Shown: positions 8,531-15,426 of the stretch, piece after piece
Layout of the letters: the number at the start of each line of letters is the position of its first letter
How positions within the stretch are numbered: position 1 is the first letter of the stretch
Notes under the pieces: generated by a model
The model's input: only the letters and a program-made list of their open reading frames with translations
What the model was told of the DNA's origin: nothing
Database searches by the model: none
DNA from: CAJXQU01 sp965223825
GTDB lineage: Bacteria > Pseudomonadota > Gammaproteobacteria > CAJXQU01
Reading direction: 5' to 3'
DNA: 64,000 nucleotides
NCBI GenBank assembly: GCA_965223825.1
Contig: OZ245018.1
Coordinates: 1,302,001-1,366,000, forward strand
Program-made: the position numbers and the translations under genes

Positions 8531-9820
8531 ATGGATAAAGCGAATTTTAATCAATCTTTGGTCACGTTTTTGAGTGCATCTCCAAGCCCGTTTCATGCCG
8601 TTGCGAACATGCAAAGTGCATTGCTTGAAGCAGGTTTTGTGCAGTTGCATGAAGCCAATTCCTGGTCACTCGAACTTGGCGGGCAATATTTTGTTGTCCG
8701 AAATGATTCATCGATCATTGCTTTTCGCATGGGTAAAACGGGTCCAGTTGATTCCGGTTTTCGAATGGTGGGCGCGCATACGGATTCGCCCGCGCTGAAA
8801 GTAAAGCCAAATCCGGAAATGAATGCGAAGTCGTACAACCAACTTGCGGTTGAAGTATATGGTGGTGTGTTGCTGAATCCGTGGTTTGATCGTGATTTAT
8901 CCTTAGCGGGAAGGGTAACGTTGAGAGATAGTGAGGGAAAGCTGCATCATGAGTTAATCAATTTTGAAAATGCTATTGCGATTATTCCTAGTCTTGCGAT
9001 CCATCTAGATCGTGAGGCGAATGATATGCATAAAATCAATAAACAAACGGATCTTCCACCGATTCTGAGTCTTGCTTCTGGCCAAACATTTTCGTTGTTA
9101 GAAGAATTACAACAGCTGCTCACGAAAAAAGGTGAAGTGTTAGATTACGAATTGTACTTTTACGATACACAGGCTGCGGCGATGATTGGTTTGCGATCAG
9201 AGTTTCTGGCCAGTGCGCGATTGGATAATTTACTTAGTTGTTATACAGGACTTCGTGCGATGTTAGCTTCTGATCCGGAACAGGCACAGCTGCTCGTTTG
9301 TAATGATCATGAAGAAGTCGGCAGTGGGTCAACATCCGGCGCACGCGGTAACTTCCTGCGCAGTGTGTTAGAGCGGATCGCTGAGACAGACGAGAATAAT
9401 GCGCGGATGATTGCCCGATCAATGATGATTTCAACCGATAATGCGCATGGCGTGCATCCAAATTTTGCCGATAAACATGATGAGCGGCATGGGCCAATCT
9501 TAAATGCTGGGCCGGTGATTAAGATCAATAGTAATCAGGCCTACGCGTCAAATAGTGAAACAGTAGCAATTTACAAACACGTTGCTGATCTTGCCGGGAC
9601 GCCTTATCAGTTATTTGTGACGCGATCAGATATGGGGTGTGGTAGCACGATTGGCCCGATCACCGCGACAGTGATAGGTGTGCGGACGATTGATATTGGC
9701 GTACCGACTTTTGCAATGCATTCCATCCGTGAGTTGGCCGGATCAGATGATGCGTACGCTCTTTTCTCGACACTTCAACAATTCAATACTCTCATTTCTT
9801 TGGATGTTGCACCTGCTTGA
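8531..9820 (+). CDS. apeB: M18 family aminopeptidase (ApeB-like)
   Basis: Zinc aminopeptidase that removes N-terminal, often acidic, residues. From the ATG at 8531 the product is 429 residues, the normal bacterial M18 length. That start gives the family N-terminus (FLSASPSPFHAV), while the ATG at 8444 would add 29 residues of unrelated sequence. A GGAGG lies upstream of 8531 at a rather long 13 bases. Metal and catalytic regions visible are VGAHTDSPALKVKPNP, CNDHEEVGSGSTSGARG, ISTDNAHGVHPN and the C-terminal histidine in PTFAMHSIRE. The enzyme is cytoplasmic. It appears to be a single-gene unit. Confidence 0.92.
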   Translation: MDKANFNQSLVTFLSASPSPFHAVANMQSALLEAGFVQLHEANSWSLELGGQYFVVRNDSSIIAFRMGKTGPVDSGFRMVGAHTDSPALKVKPNPEMNAKSYNQLAVEVYGGVLLNPWFDRDLSLAGRVTLRDSEGKLHHELINFENAIAIIPSLAIHLDREANDMHKINKQTDLPPILSLASGQTFSLLEELQQLLTKKGEVLDYELYFYDTQAAAMIGLRSEFLASARLDNLLSCYTGLRAMLASDPEQAQLLVCNDHEEVGSGSTSGARGNFLRSVLERIAETDENNARMIARSMMISTDNAHGVHPNFADKHDERHGPILNAGPVIKINSNQAYASNSETVAIYKHVADLAGTPYQLFVTRSDMGCGSTIGPITATVIGVRTIDIGVPTFAMHSIRELAGSDDAYALFSTLQQFNTLISLDVAPA

Positions 9821-9945
9821 TCACCTATTGCTTGGAGAAAAGGAATTCTCTTTGCATCAATTTTTCCATGTCGGCCAGAAAGCTCTATCAAAACGCGAAA
9901 ATTAGCCCGTTTCCTCGTTATTCCAATTGCATAAATCAATGTGTC

Positions 9946-9976
9946 GCGACGTTGCGAAATGGGACTGCAACGTCGC
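9946..9976. repeat. Perfect 10-bp inverted repeat, related to the hairpin at 6312
   Basis: Arms GCGACGTTGC and GCAACGTCGC enclose an 11-base loop (GAAATGGGACT). It lies 126 bases past the M18 stop in a 487-base gap (9821-10307) that holds no convincing gene. Shared features with 6312-6342 are the CGTTG/CAACG stem part and the GAAAT loop start. Confidence 0.65.
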
Positions 9977-10115
9977 AAAACGATACATATTCCTGATATC
10001 TCTGAGTAATATTCCTAAAAATATGTGTCATCTGCCATTTTTATGACATGTATATGTACTTGTTATTCAGTGTTTTTTTCAAATGTGAAACAGATTGTTT
10101 CTTAAATACACGCCA

Positions 10116-10133
10116 CTGGCACAGTCTCTGCTA
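10116..10133 (+). promoter_or_regulatory. Candidate sigma-54 promoter upstream of the alcohol dehydrogenase
   Basis: CTGGCAC followed by TGCT fits the -24 GG / -12 GC pattern with exactly ten bases between GG (10118-10119) and GC (10130-10131). It would start transcription near 10143, about 165 bases before the dehydrogenase ATG. No clear sigma-70 promoter was seen nearer. This is a single pattern match, so moderate at best. A short GGAGC/GCTCC hairpin at 10242-10255 lies in the resulting leader. Confidence 0.3.
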
Positions 10134-10307
10134 CGTCTCTATATGACCCTTTGAATGTATGGCTGAATTGACTTTGTACTCTTAGGCCAAATTCAAAATT
10201 AGCTTTATGAAATGTTCATCCACGGTCATTGAAGAAAAACAGGAGCAAAAGCTCCGGAAAAAACAATCAAATCTAAACACAGTTACCCAGATCCTGGAGT
10301 AGGTAAA

Positions 10308-12044
10308 ATGAAGATGAAGATAAAAACCTGCAAGACGACTCTCGCAAGTTCATTAGTCATGTCTGCAATTATGCTTGCAACTAATGCCCAAGCGGGTGTT
10401 ACGGATGCAGATATCATAAATGACGCGAAAACAACCGGTGATGTTGTCTCTTACGGTATTGGTCCAAAAGGCCAACGATATAGCCCGTTAAAAAGCATCA
10501 ACGCTGACACGGTTAGCAAATTGGTTCCAGCTTATTCATTCTCTTTCGGTGGTGAGAAGCAACGTGGACAGGAAGCACAACCTCTTGTTTCAAATGGGAA
10601 AATCTTTGTAACAGCGTCGTATTCTCGTTTGTTCGCAGTTGATGCGAAAACGGGTGAAGAGCTTTGGGAATATGAGCACCGTCTCCCAGAAGGCATCCTA
10701 CCTTGCTGTGACGTGGTCAACCGTGGTGCCGCTTTATATGACAACTTGGTCATCTTCGGTACATTGGACGCTAAATTAGTTGCGTTGGATCAAGACACAG
10801 GTAAAGTTGTCTGGAAAGAAACGATGGGTGATTACAAAGCGGGTTACTCATCAACTGCTGCGCCTTTAATCGTTAAAGGTAAGGTTATCCTCGGTGTTTC
10901 CGGTGGCGAATTCGGTATCGTTGGTCGTGTTGATGCACGTGATGCGAAAACCGGCAAACTGGTTTGGAGTCGTCCAACAGTTGAAGGTCACATGGGAACG
11001 TTGAATGGTAAAGACAACGGTATCACAGGTGAAACCAACAAAACGTGGACTGGCGATCTGTGGAAAACAGGTGGTGCAGCAACATGGGCAGGTGGTACTT
11101 ACGATCCAGACACTGACACAATCATGTGGGGTACTGGTAACCCAGCACCTTGGAACGCACATTTGCGTCCCGGTGATAACCTCTATTCAACGTCAACTGT
11201 TGCGTTCGATCCTGATACCGGCAAAATCAAATGGCATTATCAATACACGCCAAATGATGGTTGGGATTTCGACGGTGTAAACGAAACAGTTGCATTTGAT
11301 CAAGGTGGTAAGCAGCTAGCGGGTCATGCTGATCGTAACGGTTTCTTCTATGTCCTTGATCGCACAAACGGTGATCTCGTTAATGCGTTCCCATTTGTTG
11401 ATCGTATCGACTGGGCAACAGGCATCGATATGGAAACAGGTCGTCCAATCGAAACTGGTTTGCGTGCTGGCGATCCTGGTTCTGCTGAAAAAGGTGAGCA
11501 AATCTTCGTTGCACCATCTTTCCTTGGTGGTAAAAACTGGATGCCTATGGCTTACAGCCCTGACACAGAATTGTTCTACGTTCCTGCAAATGAATGGGGA
11601 ATGGATCTGTGGAATACACCGGTTACCTATAAAAAAGGTGCGGCGTATTTAGGCGCTGGTTTCACTATCAAACCGATTAACGATGATTACATCGGCGCAC
11701 TTCGCGCATTCGATCCTAAAACAGGTAAAAAAGTCTGGGAAGTCAAAAATGCTGCACCTCTATGGGGCGGTGTTCTGGCAACAGGCGGTAACTTGGTCTT
11801 CACTGGTACGCCTGAAGGCTACCTGAAAGCATTTAATGCAAAAACAGGTGAAGAACTGTGGAAATTCCAAACAGGTTCAGGTGTTGTTGGTTGCCCAATT
11901 ACTTGGGAACAAGACGGTGAACAGTTTGTTGGTGTTCCTTCAGGTTGGGGTGGCGCTGTCCCATTATGGGGTGGTGATGTTGCTAGCCGCGTTAACTTCC
12001 TGAACCAAGGCGGTAGCCTTTGGGTCTTTAAATTGGCGAAATAA
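10308..12044 (+). CDS. Lanthanide-type PQQ-dependent alcohol dehydrogenase (PedH/ExaA-like)
   Basis: Periplasmic quinoprotein of 578 residues that oxidises primary alcohols to aldehydes and passes electrons to a cytochrome c. A signal peptide (1-29) ends in NAQA. An eight-bladed propeller with repeated AxDxxTGxxxW motifs follows. Cys133-Cys134 form the vicinal disulfide over PQQ, Glu202 (GGEFG) and Asn278 (GTGNPAPWN) are metal ligands, and Asp320 is the catalytic base. Asp322, two residues on (WDFDGVNE), is the extra ligand that marks lanthanide-dependent enzymes; calcium enzymes have Ala or Ser there. The sequence resembles PedH/ExaA ethanol dehydrogenases more than MxaF, and its neighbours match the ped set. 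Whether methanol or a longer alcohol is the substrate is open. A Shine-Dalgarno GGAG precedes the ATG. Confidence 0.93.
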   Translation: MKMKIKTCKTTLASSLVMSAIMLATNAQAGVTDADIINDAKTTGDVVSYGIGPKGQRYSPLKSINADTVSKLVPAYSFSFGGEKQRGQEAQPLVSNGKIFVTASYSRLFAVDAKTGEELWEYEHRLPEGILPCCDVVNRGAALYDNLVIFGTLDAKLVALDQDTGKVVWKETMGDYKAGYSSTAAPLIVKGKVILGVSGGEFGIVGRVDARDAKTGKLVWSRPTVEGHMGTLNGKDNGITGETNKTWTGDLWKTGGAATWAGGTYDPDTDTIMWGTGNPAPWNAHLRPGDNLYSTSTVAFDPDTGKIKWHYQYTPNDGWDFDGVNETVAFDQGGKQLAGHADRNGFFYVLDRTNGDLVNAFPFVDRIDWATGIDMETGRPIETGLRAGDPGSAEKGEQIFVAPSFLGGKNWMPMAYSPDTELFYVPANEWGMDLWNTPVTYKKGAAYLGAGFTIKPINDDYIGALRAFDPKTGKKVWEVKNAAPLWGGVLATGGNLVFTGTPEGYLKAFNAKTGEELWKFQTGSGVVGCPITWEQDGEQFVGVPSGWGGAVPLWGGDVASRVNFLNQGGSLWVFKLAK

Positions 12045-12068
12045 GAAATACGTCAATTGCGGAAAAAA

Positions 12069-12095
12069 TGGAGGTCGGCAATGCGACGGCCTCCA
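12069..12095 (+). other. Hairpin 1 after the alcohol dehydrogenase
   Basis: TGGAGG pairs with CCTCCA, with inner TCG/CGA and a three-base bulge, followed by ATTTT. Either a weak terminator or a first arm of a larger RNA fold. Its GGAGG could pair instead with the CCTCCTCC stretch at about 12129-12136. Confidence 0.5.
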
Positions 12096-12102
12096 ATTTT
12101 AT

Positions 12103-12195
12103 CAACTGCATCCGGGCTCGGGGAATAACCTCCTCCTGTACTACATTGTTTGACTCTCCTATTCCTAATCGATGTGGCGGATGCAGTTGTTTTTT
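12103..12195 (+). terminator. Long-loop terminator/attenuator-like structure between dehydrogenase and cytochrome
   Basis: Arms CAACTGCATCCG (12103-12114) and CGGATGCAGTTG (12178-12189) match perfectly over 12 bases and the second is followed by a run of T. The 63-base interior contains further pairing potential (GGAATA 12122-12127 with TATTCC 12160-12165). This could end or dampen transcription so that the dehydrogenase is made in excess over the downstream genes. A regulated attenuator is a further possibility. Confidence 0.6.
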
Positions 12196-12215
12196 CGTTT
12201 TAACGCGTTGATACC

Positions 12216-12245
12216 CGCTTTAGTGATATTAAATTACTAAAAGCG
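12216..12245 (+). repeat. Imperfect inverted repeat before the cytochrome gene
   Basis: CGCTTTAGT and ACTAAAAGCG form a near-perfect stem 31 bases upstream of the cytochrome ATG. It could be an operator or a 5' stabilising hairpin. Confidence 0.4.
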
Positions 12246-12276
12246 AAAAAATGAATTACACAAGTGGAATGGAAAT

Positions 12277-12729
12277 ATGAACACAATAAAAAAATTGGAA
12301 ACGACTACTGGACTCAAAGCAATTTTAGCAGCTGTCTTACTGACATTATCTGGCAGTGCATTCTCACATGGCGATGTACAACCACAACCGATGGATACTG
12401 AAGGTCTTGATGATCTAGGCGAAGAGTGGGTTGCAAGGAATCCGTATTCAGGAAACGAACGAGCGATAGAAATTGGTGCAGCAGGTTACAACCAGAACTG
12501 CGCACGTTGTCATGGTTTAGGCGGTGTTTCTGGTGGTATCGCGCCAGATTTACGAAAACTTCCACATGATGCTGATGGCGATGAGTGGTACCAATATCGT
12601 GTGCGAGATGGTGCGACGCGAAATGGGATCACTTATATGCCAGTCTTTGCAGATACTGACGGCGGTCCACTCAGCCAAGAAGCGCTTTGGGCTATTCGCG
12701 CGTGGCTTGAAACAATTGCTGTAGAGTAA
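12277..12729 (+). CDS. pedF: Cytochrome c-550 (PedF/ExaB-like), electron acceptor of the PQQ dehydrogenase
   Basis: Exported single-heme cytochrome of 150 residues. A signal peptide (about 1-30) ends near SAFSHG. The heme-binding motif is C75-A-R-C78-H79, and the likely distal ligand is Met121 (ITYMPVF). Segments such as LGEEWVARNPY, GYNQNCARCHG and GGIAPDLRKL are what I recall of the PedF/ExaB family, which takes electrons from PQQ alcohol dehydrogenases. Position directly after the dehydrogenase supports this. The binding-protein gene follows with only five bases between stop and ATG, so those two are co-transcribed. Confidence 0.9.
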   Translation: MNTIKKLETTTGLKAILAAVLLTLSGSAFSHGDVQPQPMDTEGLDDLGEEWVARNPYSGNERAIEIGAAGYNQNCARCHGLGGVSGGIAPDLRKLPHDADGDEWYQYRVRDGATRNGITYMPVFADTDGGPLSQEALWAIRAWLETIAVE

Positions 12730-12734
12730 ATTTG

Positions 12735-13586
12735 ATGAAAATACTTAAGCTGATTGTAACGGCCTGTCTTGCCTTAGGGTTAACGACATCAGCCGTTGCA
12801 AATGATCTGGCAAAAATCCGTGAGAAAGGTTTCATGGAAATTGCTGTTTATGAAGCGTTCCCACCTTTCTCTTACAAATCGGAAAAAGGCGAATCAATTG
12901 GGATTGATATTGACTTGGGGCGTGCGATTGCAAAAGCGCTTGGTGTCCAAGTTGGATTTCGTTTGTTTCCTGCTGATGAGTCTATGGAAGACGATCTACG
13001 GAATGTCGTTTGGAAAGGACATTACTTAGGCGGTGGTGTTGCTGATCTTATGCTGCATGTACCTTACGATCCTAATTTTGCTAAAACCATTGAGCAAGTC
13101 ACTTTTTTCTCACCTTATTATCGTGAGCAGATTGCATTCGCAGTCAATCCAGGACGCATTGGTTCTGCTAAAACACTTGAAGTGTTTAAAACAGAAAAAG
13201 TAGGTGTGACGGTGGATTCACTGGCAGATATGTATTTATTAGCGGCGTTTGGCGGCAATATCGCTGAAAACGTTGTGCACTTTCTCGATGTTCAAAAAGC
13301 AACAACGGCTTTGTTAAACGGTGAATTGACTGCTGTCATGGCAAACCGAGCTGAGCTTGAACACAGTTTGGAAGTCAGTAGTGATCGTAAAAATATCATC
13401 GTTACGCAAATTCCAACACCCGGTCTGACGATTGACGGTTGGGATGTCGGTGCAGCAGTAAAAGCGGGTAATGATGAATTATCCACTTCTATCATTGAGA
13501 TCATTGAGACTTTTAAGACAGACGGTACTTTAGAAAAGATATATGCAGATCATGGAGTGACGTATACGGCACCAGATACGAAATGA
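12735..13586 (+). CDS. Periplasmic substrate-binding-like protein (XoxJ-like)
   Basis: Exported 283-residue protein of the family-3 solute-binding fold. Its signal peptide (about 1-23) ends in AVAN. Typical segments follow: LAKIREKGFMEIAVYEAFPPFSY, IGIDIDLGRAIAKALGV and the C-terminal TDGTLEKIYADHGV. No ABC permease or ATPase is nearby. In alcohol-dehydrogenase clusters such orphan binding proteins (XoxJ/MxaJ and the ped-cluster equivalent) are thought to help mature or activate the quinoprotein rather than feed a transporter. ATG 12735 is preferred over the TTG at 12732. Confidence 0.82.
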   Translation: MKILKLIVTACLALGLTTSAVANDLAKIREKGFMEIAVYEAFPPFSYKSEKGESIGIDIDLGRAIAKALGVQVGFRLFPADESMEDDLRNVVWKGHYLGGGVADLMLHVPYDPNFAKTIEQVTFFSPYYREQIAFAVNPGRIGSAKTLEVFKTEKVGVTVDSLADMYLLAAFGGNIAENVVHFLDVQKATTALLNGELTAVMANRAELEHSLEVSSDRKNIIVTQIPTPGLTIDGWDVGAAVKAGNDELSTSIIEIIETFKTDGTLEKIYADHGVTYTAPDTK

Positions 13587-13631
13587 TTGATCACAGCTGA
13601 TCAGACAAACGCAAACAGTGAGGGTGGTAGC

Positions 13632-14201
13632 ATGAATATAAAAGCAGGAATTTTGGCTAGTTTATTTATCACCTGTGGCTTAAGTACACCAGCCACACTG
13701 TTTGCGACTGATTTTTTTCAAGGGGAAAAGCAGATTTTCTTGATTGATCAGGCGGGTGAAACGACGCTTATTGGTTCAGTCGAATTCCTGCCAGACAGTG
13801 AAGAAGGCGTCTATCAATTTAACCTTGATCGCCCGAAATTCCAGGAGCATTTTCTCTCAATGCGTCCTTTCCAATGCCTCGAGCATCCACAGCAAATGGT
13901 TTGCCATCTTGCTTATCCTTACGCAATTAAACGCCGCATCGGTCAAGATGAATTAACCGATCTTGAATACGATTTACTGTTTTTACATAAAACCCCACAA
14001 GAGTATGGAATCAACGCTTGGAATGGTTTGTATTATCAGCTTGAGTTTGATGATGATCGTCTTAAAGGCTCATTGCAGGAAGTAGATCTAAATATTCTAG
14101 CCGTGCCACCGGCAGAAGGTGAGCTACGTCCGATCACGGATGACATGTTTTATGAAGCAGAAGATGGCAAACATGCTTTCCCTCGCATCGAAATTTATTA
14201 A
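13632..14201 (+). CDS. Exported protein of unknown function in the alcohol dehydrogenase cluster
   Basis: A 189-residue protein with a signal peptide (about 1-26, ending TLFA). I do not recognise a domain. The mature part is acidic, mostly beta-like, with two cysteines (about residues 79 and 87, FQCLEH and MVCHLAY) that may form a disulfide. The ATG at 13632 follows a GAGGGTGG Shine-Dalgarno sequence; an earlier in-frame start at 13587 would hide the signal peptide. It is 45 bases after the binding protein and in the same direction. As I recall the ped cluster of Pseudomonas, a hypothetical gene sits in the same place, so a role in dehydrogenase assembly is possible but unproven. Confidence 0.7.
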   Translation: MNIKAGILASLFITCGLSTPATLFATDFFQGEKQIFLIDQAGETTLIGSVEFLPDSEEGVYQFNLDRPKFQEHFLSMRPFQCLEHPQQMVCHLAYPYAIKRRIGQDELTDLEYDLLFLHKTPQEYGINAWNGLYYQLEFDDDRLKGSLQEVDLNILAVPPAEGELRPITDDMFYEAEDGKHAFPRIEIY

Positions 14202-14589
14202 TAATTTGTAAGATCTGACGTCTGTGAATTGACGTTAGTGTTCGTATCGAGGCTATTTTTCTGTCATTTCCTATGGCGATCTTATATGAGCCTTAATGTA
14301 ATGTATTCTTTTGCTTGATGTTAGCAGCCCACCCACCAGCAAGAGTTGTAAAACGCGCGTAACTCGCTGAATTTGTGTGATTAACCACAGAAATCTCAGT
14401 TTTATCTGTTTTTCGATTAACGATGATTTATTCTTAGTATCTCTACGTCTTAAAGAAAGCAAAGTACTAATTTTAGGTATTCAACCGGCAAAATTAACAT
14501 TGTGCACGGAATTTGCTTTCAACATAAGCATGATTTCAGAGCAAAATCGTTGATATAGATTTAGCGCCAATCTGCAAATTAATTAAGTG
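14202..14589. other. Intergenic region without a recognisable gene
   Basis: About 390 bases between the alcohol oxidation cluster and the kinase gene. It is AT-rich. I see no good terminator, RNA gene or operator. The kinase promoter probably lies in it. Confidence 0.5.
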
Positions 14590-15348
14590 ATGGTGATTAA
14601 CGTTTTGGATAAACAACAGACCGATTTTCAACAATTTATTTATAGTCTTTCACATGATATGGGCGCTCCATTAAGAGCGGTCGTACAGTTTTCACAAATG
14701 CTGGATTCCCAATTAGCAGAAAAGCTTGATCCTAAAGAACGCTATTGGCTCGAGTTGATCAATCAAAATGGACGGCGTGCGCAAGATATGATCGAAGGGT
14801 TGCTGGCGTATTCACGATTAACGACGCAAAAGCCTTTTACATCGCAGTTTAGTTTTAATGAGCTGCTTAGCTTGGTCGCCAAGCAGGTAGGGGCAAATTT
14901 CAAGGCACAACAAGCGCAGTTCCACTTTCCAACGGAGAATCATCGTTACACGGGTCCGTTGGAACACTGGGAACTCTTTTTCCACTCAGTTCTGAAGAAC
15001 GCGTTATTTTACCAACCCAATACACTAGGACATACGCCACAGGTTGTCGTAGAGATTGATCAGGCAGATGACAAGTTGACAATTTCAATTCATGACAACG
15101 GTATTGGCGTTGACCCTTCTAAATTCAATGAGTTAGTCAAACCTTATCGCCGATTAAATGCAGAAAAAGAGTATCCAAATGGGCTTGGAATGGGCTTAAC
15201 CCATTGTGAGCGTATTATCGATCTGTTGGATGGAGAGCTACAGTTTAGTCAATCTCACATGGGGGGGTTATGCGTGACATGTACAGTCCCCAACGCATTG
15301 GCCGATATAAGTGACACGAATCTACAAAGTGATGAGTTTGTTGAGTAA
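14590..15348 (+). CDS. Soluble sensor histidine kinase
   Basis: A 252-residue kinase consisting of little more than a transmitter. The HisKA domain starts almost at once, with the phospho-histidine in YSLSHDMGAPLRAVVQF (about 18-34). This is the phytochrome-kinase style of H-box. The ATPase domain follows, with the N-box (FHSVLKNALFYQPN), the G1 box (ISIHDNGIGVDPSKF) and the G2 box (GLGMGLTHCERII). There is no membrane segment and no PAS or GAF sensor, so the input must come from a partner. The gene for a receiver-GGDEF-EAL protein follows 78 bases on, and the two probably work together. Confidence 0.85.
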   Translation: MVINVLDKQQTDFQQFIYSLSHDMGAPLRAVVQFSQMLDSQLAEKLDPKERYWLELINQNGRRAQDMIEGLLAYSRLTTQKPFTSQFSFNELLSLVAKQVGANFKAQQAQFHFPTENHRYTGPLEHWELFFHSVLKNALFYQPNTLGHTPQVVVEIDQADDKLTISIHDNGIGVDPSKFNELVKPYRRLNAEKEYPNGLGMGLTHCERIIDLLDGELQFSQSHMGGLCVTCTVPNALADISDTNLQSDEFVE

Positions 15349-15426
15349 GTAAATGATTCAAATTCAACAAATTAAAGGTGTTTGATTGTTTGAAATTGAG
15401 AAACGCAGGAATGCGGAGAGAGCACG

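Noticed and set aside
9678..9905. 75-codon frame overlapping the end of the M18 gene
   Set aside because: Lies mostly within the M18 gene in another frame; composition is that of a shadow.
10242..10255. GGAGC/GCTCC hairpin before the dehydrogenase as terminator or riboswitch
   Set aside because: Only a 5-bp stem with no T-run; too weak to claim alone.
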